Source: Poindextera sp041691315
GTDB taxonomy: Bacteria; Pseudomonadota; Alphaproteobacteria; Caulobacterales; Caulobacteraceae
Length of the DNA: 64,000 bases
Assembly: GCA_041691315.1 (NCBI GenBank)
Contig: JBEPUW010000018.1
Location: forward strand, 1-64,000
Reading direction: 5' to 3'
Positions 16,978 to 25,414 of the stretch are shown here, in pieces. The notes under the pieces are model-generated. The model was not told the origin of the DNA, searched no databases, and worked only from the letters and a program-made list of their open reading frames with translations. The number at the start of each line of letters is the position of its first letter. Position 1 is the first letter of the stretch. The translations under genes were made by a program, and so were the position numbers.

Positions 16978-17632
16978 ATTGAAACCGCCCCTGATCCAGG
17001 CCGCCATGGCCGTCGCGCTGGCGTTCGGCGGGACCTTCGCCGCCTTGACCCTGACGCCCCGCGTATCGCACGCCCAGGCCGGCCGCGACGCGCAGGCCGA
17101 ACAGTTCGTCGGCGTCCAGGCGCAGCGCATCGTCTCCATCCTCGACGACCACGCGACCAGCCCGGCCGATCGGACCCGCGCCTTCCGCGCCGTGGTCGAC
17201 CAGATCGCCGACGTGCCGCGGATCACCACCTTCGTGCTCGGCAAGTACGCGCGCAGCATCACGCCGGCGCAGATGCAGCGTTTCGCGCCGGTCTTCCGCG
17301 CCTATGAGCAGAGCGTCTACGAGACCCAGCTGAGCAATTTCAACGGCAAGGTCGTCAAGGTGACCGGATCGGTGGTCCGCAAACCGGGCGACGTCGTCGT
17401 CAACACCATCATCGGCGGCCCCGGCTACAAGCGGCCCCTGGCGGTGTCCTGGCGGGTCCTGGGCGGCGGCGGCTCCTGGAAGGTGGTCGATGTCCAGGCC
17501 GCCGGAGTCTGGCTGGCGATCACCCAGCAGCAGGACTTCGTCTCGACGATCGACAACAACGGCGGCAATATCGACGCCCTGATCGCGCAACTCCAGCAAC
17601 AGAGCCAGCACAGGACCGCCCGCCAGCGCTAA
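16964..17632 (+). CDS. mlaC: MlaC-type periplasmic phospholipid-binding protein
   Basis: MlaC shuttles phospholipids between MlaA and the inner-membrane MlaFEDB complex. The 222-residue product has a signal peptide (hydrophobic about residues 11-32, ending at SHAQA) and the Tgt2/MlaC domain with FVLGKYARSITPAQMQRFAPVF and a long beta-rich C-terminal half (VVVNTIIGGPGYKRPLAVSWRV). The tail is Gln-rich. I chose the ATG at 16964 rather than an earlier in-frame start because it opens on the signal peptide. Second gene of the operon. Confidence 0.9.
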   Translation: MTRHRLKPPLIQAAMAVALAFGGTFAALTLTPRVSHAQAGRDAQAEQFVGVQAQRIVSILDDHATSPADRTRAFRAVVDQIADVPRITTFVLGKYARSITPAQMQRFAPVFRAYEQSVYETQLSNFNGKVVKVTGSVVRKPGDVVVNTIIGGPGYKRPLAVSWRVLGGGGSWKVVDVQAAGVWLAITQQQDFVSTIDNNGGNIDALIAQLQQQSQHRTARQR

Positions 17633-17671
17633 GAGGCGGGCGCTGTCGGCATCGGAATCGGGAGGGGGCGC

Positions 17672-18175
17672 ATGGCGAAGGAACAGTGGGCCGAGACAGG
17701 CATGGGCGCGGTCGTGCTGATCGCCGCCGCCGGCTTCCTGGCCTATTCGCTGACGGCGGGCGGGCCTCGCCAGGCTCACGGCTATGCGGTCGAGGCCCGG
17801 TTTGGCCAGGTCGGCGCGCTGGCGCCCGGCGCGAACGTCAGCGTCGCCGGGGTCAAGGTCGGGACCGTCACCAGCATCGACCTGGACCCCAAGAGTTACA
17901 TGGCGGTGGTTCGCCTTGACCTCGATCCCAAGGTGCCGCTGCCGGCGGATTCCACCGCCAAGATCACCAGCGACGGCCTCCTGGGCGGGGCGCACGTCGT
18001 CATCGAACCCGGCGGCGCGCCCGGCAATCTCAAGGCCGGCGGCCAGATCGAGAACACCCAGGGCGCGGTCGATCTGTTCGGCTTGGTCGGACAGATGCTG
18101 CGGCCGCAGCCGGCTGCCGCCTCGGGGTCGCCCGCGTCGTCCGCCCCGGCGGCTGGCTCGGTGCCCGGAGCCTGA
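17672..18175 (+). CDS. mlaD: MlaD-type MCE domain protein
   Basis: MlaD forms the hexameric MCE ring of the phospholipid transporter in the periplasm. The 167-residue protein has one N-terminal transmembrane helix (about residues 10-28) and one MCE domain (about 38-115) with PGANVSVAGVKVGTVTSIDLD, the typical MCE strand pair, and GGAHVVIEPGG. The tail is Ala/Pro/Ser-rich. It follows mlaC by 39 nt and has GGAGGGGGC just before the ATG. Confidence 0.93.
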   Translation: MAKEQWAETGMGAVVLIAAAGFLAYSLTAGGPRQAHGYAVEARFGQVGALAPGANVSVAGVKVGTVTSIDLDPKSYMAVVRLDLDPKVPLPADSTAKITSDGLLGGAHVVIEPGGAPGNLKAGGQIENTQGAVDLFGLVGQMLRPQPAAASGSPASSAPAAGSVPGA

Positions 18176-18179
18176 TCGA

Positions 18180-18974
18180 TTGTCGTCGATTCCCGCGCCC
18201 CTGCAGCCGCTCCAGGCGATCGGGCGATCCTTTCTGGGCATCGTGCGGACCACCGGCGCGGTCGCCGTCTTCGCCGGGCGCGCGGTCATGGCCATGGTCT
18301 CGCCGCCCTGGTTCCCCGGCCAGTTCGCGCGCCAGCTGGTCGGCGTCGGCTACTATTCGCTGCCCGTGGTCGGGCTGACGGCGGCCTTCACCGGGGCGGC
18401 GCTGGCGCTGAACATCTATACCGGCGGCGGCCGCTTCAACGCCGAGCAGATCATGCCGCAGATCGTCGCTCTGGGCATCACGCGCGAGCTCGGCCCGGTG
18501 CTGGCGGCCCTGATGCTGGCCGGCCGCGTCTCCGCCGCCTTCGCCGCCGAGATCGGCGCCATGCGCGCCACCGAGCAGATCGACGCCTTGCACACCCTCT
18601 CCACCGATCCCTACCGCTACCTGATCGCGCCGCGGCTGGCGGCGGCCATCCTGGTGCTGCCGCTGTTGACCCTGGTCGCCGACATCATCGGCATCGCCGG
18701 CGGCTGGGTGGTGGCGACCCGGACGCTGGACTTCAACGCCACCGTCTACATCCGCAACACCTGGGATTTCCTGCAGAGCTGGGACGTGGTTTCGGGCCTG
18801 ATCAAGGCGGGGGTCTTCGGGGCCATCATCGCGCTGATGGGCTGCTATCACGGCTTCAACAGCTCGGGCGGGGCGCGCGGCGTCGGCCGGGCGACGACCA
18901 ATGCGGTGGTCTCCGCCGCCATCCTGATCTTCGCCGCCGACTACCTGCTGACCACCGTGTTCACCCACAGATGA
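18180..18974 (+). CDS. mlaE: MlaE-type ABC permease
   Basis: Inner-membrane permease of the phospholipid ABC transporter. The 264 residues have five or so hydrophobic segments and the family's hallmark EIGAMRATEQIDAL (about residues 120-135), preceded by REVGPVLAALMLAGR-like sequence (here RELGPVLAALMLAGRV). I chose TTG 18180, with GGAG 9 nt upstream; its position 5 nt after the mlaD stop supports it. The stop overlaps the mlaF start (ATGA). Confidence 0.95.
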   Translation: MSSIPAPLQPLQAIGRSFLGIVRTTGAVAVFAGRAVMAMVSPPWFPGQFARQLVGVGYYSLPVVGLTAAFTGAALALNIYTGGGRFNAEQIMPQIVALGITRELGPVLAALMLAGRVSAAFAAEIGAMRATEQIDALHTLSTDPYRYLIAPRLAAAILVLPLLTLVADIIGIAGGWVVATRTLDFNATVYIRNTWDFLQSWDVVSGLIKAGVFGAIIALMGCYHGFNSSGGARGVGRATTNAVVSAAILIFAADYLLTTVFTHR

Positions 18975-19717
18975 ACGACACGCCGGCCAAGCTGGAATGG
19001 CGCGGCGTCGCCAAGCGCTTCGAGGGCGCGCCGGTGCTGCGCAGCGTCGATCTCAGCGTCGCGGCCGGCCGCTCGCTGGTGATCATCGGCGGCTCCGGCG
19101 AAGGCAAGTCGGTGAGCATCAAGATCGCCGCCGGCCTGATGGCGCCCGACCGCGGTCAGATCCTCATCGACGGCCAGGACGTCGCCGCCATGCCGGCGCG
19201 CGAACGGCGGCGGCTGCCGGCGCGGTTCGGCATGCTGTTCCAGGGGGCGGCCCTGTTCGACAGCCTCACGGTCTGGGAGAACGTCGCCTTCCGGCTGATC
19301 AACGCCGATGCCGTGCCGCGCCGCCAGGCCAAGGCCCGAGCGCTGGAGGCGCTGGACCGGGTGCGGATGAACCGCGAAGCCGCCGGGCTCTACCCTTCCG
19401 AGCTGTCGGGCGGCATGCAGAAGCGGGTGGGCCTGGCCCGGGCCATGGTGGCCAATCCGGAGATCATCTTCTTCGACGAGCCGACCACCGGCCTCGATCC
19501 GGTGACCGGCCGGGCGATCAACGCCCTGATCCGCGAGCAGGTGAAGAGCCTCGGCTGCACCGCCGTCTCCATCACCCACGACCTCGACTCGGCGCGCCGC
19601 ATCGGAGACGAAATCGCCATGCTCTCCGGCGGCGTCATCGTCTGGCGCGGCCCTGTCGCCGACCTCGACCGCTCCGGCAACGCCGAGGTCGACCAGTTCG
19701 TGCGCGGCGATCCTTAA
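18971..19717 (+). CDS. mlaF: MlaF-type ABC ATPase
   Basis: Cytoplasmic ATPase of the phospholipid transporter. The 248-residue protein has Walker A GGSGEGKSV (about residues 40-48), the ABC signature LSGGMQKRVGLARA, Walker B IIFFDEPTTGLDP and the H-loop SITHDLDSA. GGMQKR and the short length fit the Mla/Ttg2A branch. Last gene of the mlaA-C-D-E-F operon; no mlaB STAS gene follows. Confidence 0.95.
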   Translation: MNDTPAKLEWRGVAKRFEGAPVLRSVDLSVAAGRSLVIIGGSGEGKSVSIKIAAGLMAPDRGQILIDGQDVAAMPARERRRLPARFGMLFQGAALFDSLTVWENVAFRLINADAVPRRQAKARALEALDRVRMNREAAGLYPSELSGGMQKRVGLARAMVANPEIIFFDEPTTGLDPVTGRAINALIREQVKSLGCTAVSITHDLDSARRIGDEIAMLSGGVIVWRGPVADLDRSGNAEVDQFVRGDP

Positions 19718-19813
19718 GATCCATCGGCCGCCGCGACCCTTGCGTCGTCCGACTTGACGGCAAGCGTCTCAGGCTTCAAACACGCCGGCCCTCAACCCAA
19801 AAACCGACGAAGG

Positions 19814-19834
19814 CGGAGCGCGCTTAGCGCTCCG
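19814..19834. promoter_or_regulatory. Hairpin upstream of yegD-like gene (repeated element, copy 2)
   Basis: The arms CGGAGCGC and GCGCTCCG around the loop GCTTA are identical to those at 15767-15787, including three flanking bases on each side. This copy ends only 8 nt before the ATG of the Hsp70-like gene. It may terminate the mla operon, and in the mRNA of the next gene it would occupy the ribosome binding region, where I see no other Shine-Dalgarno sequence. Confidence 0.45.
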
Positions 19835-19842
19835 GCGCGCCC

Positions 19843-21153
19843 ATGCCCGCCTCCACATCCACCCTCGGGATCGACTTCGGGACCACCAATACCGTGGTCT
19901 CCATGGCCGACGACGACGGCGAGGCGGTGCTGGCCGATTTCGCCTTTGAGGACGCGTCCTCGACCACCTTCCGCTCCTGCCTCAGCCTGCGGGCCGATTC
20001 CGACCAGCCGAACGGCCGGCTGGTCGAGGCCGGCCCGTGGGCTATCGACGCCTATCTGGACGACCCGGGCGAGACGCGGTTCATCCAGTCGTTCAAGAGC
20101 TTCGCCGCCAGCCCGGCCTTTTCCGAGACCGTCATCCTTGGCCGCCGCTACCGGTTCGAGGACCTGCTCTCGGCCTTCCTGCTGCGGGTGCGCGCCCATG
20201 CCGGGACGATTATGGCCGAGCCGCCGGCGCGGCTGATCGTCGGGCGGCCGGTGCGTTTCGCCGGCGCCTTCCCCGATCCCGCTCTGGCGCTGTCCCGTTA
20301 CGAGATCGCCTTCCGTCGCCTGGGGGTCTCCGAGATCCTCTATGCCTATGAGCCGGTGGCTGCGGCCTTCTTCTTCGCCCGCCAGCTGGACGCCGACGCC
20401 ACCGTCCTGGTCGGCGACTTCGGCGGCGGCACCAGCGACTTCTCCATCGTCCGCTTCACCCGCAAGCGCGGGGTGCTCACCTCCAAGGCGCTGGGTCAGG
20501 CCGGGGTCGGTGTGGCCGGCGACGCCTTCGACTATCGGCTGATCGACAATCTGGTCTCGCCGGCGCTCGGCAAGGGGTCGACCTATCGCGACTTCGACAA
20601 CATCGCGCCGATGCCCAACCGCTATTTCGCCAGCTTCGCGCGCTGGGACCAGCTGGCCCTGATGCGCGCCTCGCGCGACATGAGCGACATCCGCGGCCTG
20701 GTCCGCCGGGCGCTGGAGCCGGAAAAGGTGGCGCGGCTGGTCGAGTTCCTCGACGGCGAATACGGCTACCGGCTCTACCAGTCGATCTCGCGGCTGAAGG
20801 AGGCGCTGTCGGCTGAGAGCGCGGCGCGGTTCGTCTTCCAGGCCGGCGCCATCGACATCCAGCGCGAGGTCGAGCGGACCGAGTTCGAAGCCTGGATCGG
20901 CCGCGACCTGACGGCCATCGACGGCGCGGTCGACGAGGCCCTGACCACGGCCAGACTGAAGCCCGAGGCCATCGATCGCGTCTTCCTGACCGGCGGCTCG
21001 TCCTTCGTTCCGGCTGTGCGGGCGCTGTTCGAGCGCCGCTTTGGGCCAGGCAAGATCAGCACCGGCGCGGAGCTGGAATCGATCGCCGCCGGCCTGGCTC
21101 TGATCGGCGAGGAGCCGGACCTCACGCCGTGGTGCGAGCGGGCGCCGGGATAG
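19843..21153 (+). CDS. yegD: YegD-like Hsp70 family protein
   Basis: A 436-residue Hsp70 ATPase-domain protein without a substrate-binding domain. It has the phosphate-1 loop LGIDFGTTNTVVS, the second phosphate motif GDFGGGTSDFSIV, and the adenosine motif VFLTGGSSFVPAVR, in the normal order. These place it with the YegD-like atypical DnaK proteins; the specific client or role is unknown. The start ATG is preceded by a hairpin rather than a clear ribosome binding site. Its 3' end overlaps the convergent AmpG-like gene by 32 nt. Confidence 0.9.
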   Translation: MPASTSTLGIDFGTTNTVVSMADDDGEAVLADFAFEDASSTTFRSCLSLRADSDQPNGRLVEAGPWAIDAYLDDPGETRFIQSFKSFAASPAFSETVILGRRYRFEDLLSAFLLRVRAHAGTIMAEPPARLIVGRPVRFAGAFPDPALALSRYEIAFRRLGVSEILYAYEPVAAAFFFARQLDADATVLVGDFGGGTSDFSIVRFTRKRGVLTSKALGQAGVGVAGDAFDYRLIDNLVSPALGKGSTYRDFDNIAPMPNRYFASFARWDQLALMRASRDMSDIRGLVRRALEPEKVARLVEFLDGEYGYRLYQSISRLKEALSAESAARFVFQAGAIDIQREVERTEFEAWIGRDLTAIDGAVDEALTTARLKPEAIDRVFLTGGSSFVPAVRALFERRFGPGKISTGAELESIAAGLALIGEEPDLTPWCERAPG

Positions 21154-22519
21154 CCCTGGCCAGCACGATGCAGCAGATGATCGCCGGCACGCCGACGGCC
21201 GCCGCCAGCAGGTAGAACAGGGCGTAGGCGTCGAGCAGGCTGCGCCCGTGCTGCAGACCCTCGACGATCTCGCCGGAAAACCCTTTGAGGATCTTGCCGG
21301 TCCAGGCCAGGGCCGAGGTCAGCAGCGCATATTGGGTCGCGGTGTAGCCGAGGCTGGTCAGGGTCGACATGTAGGCGACCAGCGCCACCCCGGAAAAGCC
21401 GATGGCGAAGGCGTCGAACGTCATGATCGCCTCGAAAGCGGTGACGTTGGCGCCGGCCAGCGAGACCAGGGTGAAATCGCCGCCGTGCCAGCCCAGCAGG
21501 GCGAAGGCGCCGATGCCGATCGGCTGGATGATCGACCCCAGGATCAGGGTCGGCCGGTTGCCGAGGCGCAGGCTGACCAGCCCGCCCAGCACCACCCCAA
21601 TGATCGAGCCGATAGCCCCGATGCTCAGCCGCACATAGGCGATGGTCGCCAGGCTGATGTGCAGCGAGACATAGTAGGGGTTGGACATCGGTCCGCGCAT
21701 GTAGTCGCTGAGGTGATAGAGGGTGATGGTCAGCAGCATCAAGAACGCCATGGCCACGCCATGGGCGCGGAAGAAGACCGTGAACGGGTTGACGATCGCA
21801 TCGTAGCCGGCCAGCAGCGGATTGTGTCCCTCGCGGCGCGCCTCCATGGCGGCGTCGGCCCTGGCCGGCTCGCGGGCCATCAGCGCGGCGGCCAGGCCGA
21901 CAACCATGGCCCCGCCATAGAGGGCGTAGGCCATGGGCCAGCTCAGCGCCTGGGCCACCAACAGGATGACCGCCTCGGTGGCGATCAAGGCGCCGCGATA
22001 GCCGAGGGTGTAGGAAGCGGTCAGCAGGCCCAGTTCGTCGGCGTCGGCGGCGCTTTCGATCCGCCAGGCGTCGATCACTGTGTCCTGGGTGGCGGCGGCG
22101 ATGCCGGTGAAGACCGCCGCGCAGGCCAGCAGGACCAGGTGCTGCTTGGGGTCGCAGGCGGCCATGCCGATCAGGCCCGCCGCCACGCCCAGCTGGCTGA
22201 GCAGCATCCAGCCGCGCCGGCGGCCGAGCGAGGCGACCAGCGGGGCCGGGACCCGGTCGACCACTGCGCCCCAGATGAACTTCACCAGATAGGGCAGGCC
22301 GGCCCAGGACAGGTAGCCGATGGCCGCCAGCTTGATGTTGTCGCCGGCCAGCCAGAAGCCCAGCGTATTGCCGATCAGCATGAAGGGCAGGCCAGAGGAG
22401 AAGCCCAGCATCAGCATCAGGGCGACGCGCGGTCGGGTCAGGGCGCGCAACACCTCGCCCATGTTGCGCCGGTGCGGCGGCGGCTTGTGGGCGGCGGGTT
22501 CGACGACCTCTCCGGACAT
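21122..22519 (-). CDS. AmpG-like MFS permease
   Basis: A 465-residue major facilitator protein with about 12 hydrophobic segments. The AmpG signature regions are visible: LGFSSGLPFMLIGNTLGFWL after a short cytosolic N-terminus, and TGIAAATQDTVIDAWRIE. AmpG imports GlcNAc-anhydro-muropeptides for cell wall recycling, and this is the likely substrate. It lies downstream of the hybrid kinase gene on the minus strand with a 41-nt gap and overlaps the yegD-like gene. Confidence 0.88.
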   Translation of the reverse strand: MSGEVVEPAAHKPPPHRRNMGEVLRALTRPRVALMLMLGFSSGLPFMLIGNTLGFWLAGDNIKLAAIGYLSWAGLPYLVKFIWGAVVDRVPAPLVASLGRRRGWMLLSQLGVAAGLIGMAACDPKQHLVLLACAAVFTGIAAATQDTVIDAWRIESAADADELGLLTASYTLGYRGALIATEAVILLVAQALSWPMAYALYGGAMVVGLAAALMAREPARADAAMEARREGHNPLLAGYDAIVNPFTVFFRAHGVAMAFLMLLTITLYHLSDYMRGPMSNPYYVSLHISLATIAYVRLSIGAIGSIIGVVLGGLVSLRLGNRPTLILGSIIQPIGIGAFALLGWHGGDFTLVSLAGANVTAFEAIMTFDAFAIGFSGVALVAYMSTLTSLGYTATQYALLTSALAWTGKILKGFSGEIVEGLQHGRSLLDAYALFYLLAAAVGVPAIICCIVLARAIPAPARTTA

Positions 22520-22560
22520 GAACCGCTTCCCCTTAGAGCAGCGGCCCGAACGCCCCGACT

Positions 22561-24096
22561 CTAGCCGGCGAGCTTGGCGTGCTTGCGGGCGGCCGTCCAG
22601 CCGGCGCCGGTCCAGAGCAGCAGCGCGCGGCGAAGCGCCTCGGGGCTCAGCGGTTTGACCAGGAAATCGTCCATGCCGGCGGCCAGGCAGGCGCGGCGGT
22701 CGTCCTCGAAAGCGTTGGCGGTCAGGGCCACCACCGGCGTCTCCACCCCGCGTGCGCGCAACGTCCGTGCGGCGTCCATCCCGGAGAGGCGCGGCATGCG
22801 CACGTCCATCAGCACCAGGTCGTAATGATCCCGCGCCAGCGCCTGCAGCGCCGCCTCGCCGTCGGTGACGTGGTCGACGCTGCAGCCTTCGCGCACCAGC
22901 AGCGTGCGGGCCAGCATGGCGTTGATCGGATTATCCTCGGCCAGCAGCACGCGCGCGCCGGGCGCGGCGGCGACGTGCGCGAGGGGCGCGAGCGCGATGC
23001 GCTCGTCCTCCATCGGCGGTTGCGCCGCCTGCGCGTCCTCGGCGGCCAGCACGCGGGCGGCCAGAGAGGCGCGGCGCAGCGGCTTGATCAGATAGCCGGC
23101 AAAACCGGCGGCGCGATAACGTGCGATGCGGCCGCGCTCCTCGGGCTTGAGCAGCACCACTGCGGCGCGGCCCGCCGGCGGCTTCAGGCGTGCGCGGCCC
23201 TTCACCAGGGCCTGGTCGATCAGCAGCACGTCGCCTGCCCCGGTCTGGGCCAGGACCTCGTCGATGCGCCCGACCTTGATGGCCCGCGCGCCACAGGCCT
23301 CGATCTGGCGACCGGCCGCCTCGCGCAGAATGGCGCTGGGCGAGACGATGGCCACGCGACGGCCGGCCAGCGGCGCCTCTGCCCTGGCCTCGCCCGCCGT
23401 ATCGAACGGCGCCTCGAACCAGAAGTCCGCGCCGCGTCCGACCACGCCCGAGACCCCGACCTCGCCGCCCATGGCCTCGGCGATGCGGCTGGCGATGGCC
23501 AGGCCCAGCCCCGCGCCGCCCAGCCGCGAGCCGTGCTCGGGATCGGCATGGGTGAAGGCCTCGAATATTCGCGCCCGCGCGCCCTCGGCGACCCCCGGAC
23601 CGGTATCGGAGACGGTGAAGCGCAGACGCCCCGGCCCCGCCCGTTCGGCCAGCAGCAGGACGCCGCCGGTCTCGACGAACTTGACCGCATTGCCGGCGAA
23701 GTTGAGCAGGATCTGCTTCAGCCGGCCCTCGTCGGCCAGGATCGACGCCATGCCGGCCTCCGCCGCCCAGCCGATCTCCAACCCCTTTTCGTGCGCGCGG
23801 GGGCTCATAAGTTCCGAGACCGAGCGCAGCACGTCCTCGACGTCCACCGCGGCCGGGCTGAGCTCCATGCCGGCCGCGCCCAGCTTGGCGTAGTCGAGCA
23901 CGTCGTTGACCAGCCCCAACAGATGCCCGCCGCTCTCGTTCAGCGCCGCCACATAGGCGCGCTGCTCGGCGGTCAGCCGCGTCGACTCCAGCAACCGCGC
24001 CATGCCCAGCACGCCGTTCAACGGGGTGCGAAACTCATGGCTGAGCGCCGCCAGCTGCTCGAGCGGAATACCGGAGAGGGAAGGACCTTTGGCCAT
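22561..24096 (-). CDS. shkA: ShkA-like soluble hybrid histidine kinase
   Basis: The 511 residues carry no membrane segment and no N-terminal sensor. Order: HisKA with the phospho-acceptor in SHEFRTPL (H20), HATPase (about 115-230, with N136, DTGPGV and GLGLA), a degenerate receiver (about 245-352, no phospho-Asp context), and a true receiver (about 380-495, D431 in LVLMDVRMP, K481). In Caulobacter ShkA, as I recall it, cyclic-di-GMP binds the degenerate receiver and a D-D-R linker motif locks the kinase. Here the matching pattern R321...Y335...R341 and a linker DER (364-366) are present. Expected output would be phosphotransfer to TacA for stalk genes. Symbol is inferred. Confidence 0.75.
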   Translation of the reverse strand: MAKGPSLSGIPLEQLAALSHEFRTPLNGVLGMARLLESTRLTAEQRAYVAALNESGGHLLGLVNDVLDYAKLGAAGMELSPAAVDVEDVLRSVSELMSPRAHEKGLEIGWAAEAGMASILADEGRLKQILLNFAGNAVKFVETGGVLLLAERAGPGRLRFTVSDTGPGVAEGARARIFEAFTHADPEHGSRLGGAGLGLAIASRIAEAMGGEVGVSGVVGRGADFWFEAPFDTAGEARAEAPLAGRRVAIVSPSAILREAAGRQIEACGARAIKVGRIDEVLAQTGAGDVLLIDQALVKGRARLKPPAGRAAVVLLKPEERGRIARYRAAGFAGYLIKPLRRASLAARVLAAEDAQAAQPPMEDERIALAPLAHVAAAPGARVLLAEDNPINAMLARTLLVREGCSVDHVTDGEAALQALARDHYDLVLMDVRMPRLSGMDAARTLRARGVETPVVALTANAFEDDRRACLAAGMDDFLVKPLSPEALRRALLLWTGAGWTAARKHAKLAG

Positions 24097-24242
24097 GACC
24101 TAGCAAGGCTACCGCCGCGCGGCTTAACGGGCGGTCAAACGCCGGGCCACCTCCGCCGTCGGCCCGACGCGGCGGTAGACGGCGGTCGGTGATTATCAGG
24201 CTCCGCCGTGCGGATGTCGCTTCCAGCGGCTCGATCCTTTGG

Positions 24243-24630
24243 TTAGCGAGGGAGTGCGTAGCGCTCGATTGTGACGATCCGGGCTATATCTACGGTAATT
24301 TCCAGAGCGGTGTTGTAGGCATCTTCGCCGGCCATCTCGCTCATCGCGAGCAGGAAGAGCCGCTTTTGCAGGTTCCGGTTCATGAGCTTCGGGGGCGTGT
24401 TGAAGCCAATCAGTCCCACATGGACGTCCTCGCGCGCAAAGAGGGGTCGAAAGTCGACGGTGTTGTGTGTGACAAGCACACAGCCATCATCGACCGCCCG
24501 CCGCGCGATGATCCAAATCCGGCTCGCCCGCCAGCCCGAGCCAGGCAACGTGGGTCGAGGCCGGGTGGCCGAGCTGGCGGGCCAGGGTCGCCAGCTCGGG
24601 ACTGAGGCATTCGTCGATCAGATACTTCAC
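24243..24630 (-). pseudogene. DUF5615 PIN-like toxin, frameshifted
   Basis: The N-terminal half (VKYLIDECLSPELATLARQLGHPA...AGEPD) and C-terminal half (WIIARRAVDDGCVLVTHNTVDFRPLFA...) of one DUF5615-type PIN-like protein lie in two frames. They join if one base is removed from the AAA run at 24515-24517. The GTG start at 24630 overlaps the stop of the DUF433 gene by 4 nt, the usual coupling of such a toxin to its antitoxin. Either a disabled toxin or a homopolymer sequencing error. Confidence 0.75.
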
Positions 24631-25244
24631 GATGCCTGAGGCAGATCGTCGATGGACACGGTCTTCGACATTGTGGGGGCCGCCTTGCGCCATGCCGGCC
24701 TCGCCGGCGGCCGCCCTCGGCGGGGATAGGCTGTCGCATACACCAAGGCCAATGCGACCTGGTCGATGCTCAGCTGCGGGTAGGCCGTCGCGACACCTTC
24801 AGCTGTGTCGCCATTGGCAACCATGTCGGCGATGTCGTGGATAGGGATTCGCGTGCCGGTAAAGCATGGCGCGCCCCCCATGGTTGCCGGGTCGCTCGTC
24901 GCCATCGCCTTGGCCAGGCTAAGTTCCCGCAGGCCGGCGTCGATATCGGCCGTGATCGGCTCAACCGACACTGTCACGGCGTCTTCCTCGACGGCGCGGG
25001 TCGCGGGCTCAGCCAGGACGCGGCCGACAATCCGGCGCCGGGCATCGAGCGTGAGGGTGTCGGCCGTCAGATGGGCCAGGCGCAGCCCTACCAGGGCGCG
25101 TCCAGAGATCATCCGGGCTCCGGCGCGGGTTTCTACTCGGCCGTGCAGCAGCCCGGCGTCGATGATCCGGTGGACCTGCTTGAGCGGAACGCGTGTCACC
25201 GACGCCGCTTCATTCGCGGTAAGAGCTTCGATCGGCTGGACCAT
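24627..25244 (-). CDS. DUF433 family antitoxin-like protein
   Basis: A 205-residue protein with an N-terminal MerR/HTH-like region (EALTANEAASVTRVPLKQVHRIID) and a C-terminal DUF433 domain (GGAPCFTGTRIPIHDIADMVANGDTAEGVATAYPQLSIDQV, read in pieces). DUF433 proteins are typically antitoxin partners of DUF5615 PIN-like proteins, and such a gene overlaps by 4 nt downstream. I chose ATG 25244; a longer start at 25310 is possible but adds an unrelated basic segment. Likely autoregulated. Confidence 0.85.
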   Translation of the reverse strand: MVQPIEALTANEAASVTRVPLKQVHRIIDAGLLHGRVETRAGARMISGRALVGLRLAHLTADTLTLDARRRIVGRVLAEPATRAVEEDAVTVSVEPITADIDAGLRELSLAKAMATSDPATMGGAPCFTGTRIPIHDIADMVANGDTAEGVATAYPQLSIDQVALALVYATAYPRRGRPPARPAWRKAAPTMSKTVSIDDLPQAS

Positions 25245-25344
25245 GGCTACCTGTAAAAGTCTTCCATAGAATTGGAAGATATAAGTAGCGAGTCGGCGTA
25301 ATGCCCGCAACCCTCACGCCGGAGCAATGCGATCGAACAGGCGT

Positions 25345-25376
25345 CGTGGACGTGTCCCCATGCGGACACGTCCACG
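25345..25376. terminator. Perfect 13-bp hairpin between comM and the DUF433 gene
   Basis: CGTGGACGTGTCC and its exact reverse complement, separated by 6 nt, lie 38 nt past the comM stop and 100 nt upstream of the DUF433 start. The stem is very stable but no T-run follows on the minus strand, so it may terminate comM by structure or act as an operator for the toxin-antitoxin pair. The rest of 25245-25414 shows no gene. Confidence 0.5.
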
Positions 25377-25414
25377 GCAATTGTTCAGCAGACGGAAATG
25401 GCGACACACACGCC

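Noticed and set aside
21248..22564. Long frame antisense to the AmpG-like permease
   Set aside because: Gln/Gly/Arg-rich translation without any domain; explained by codon bias of the opposite gene.
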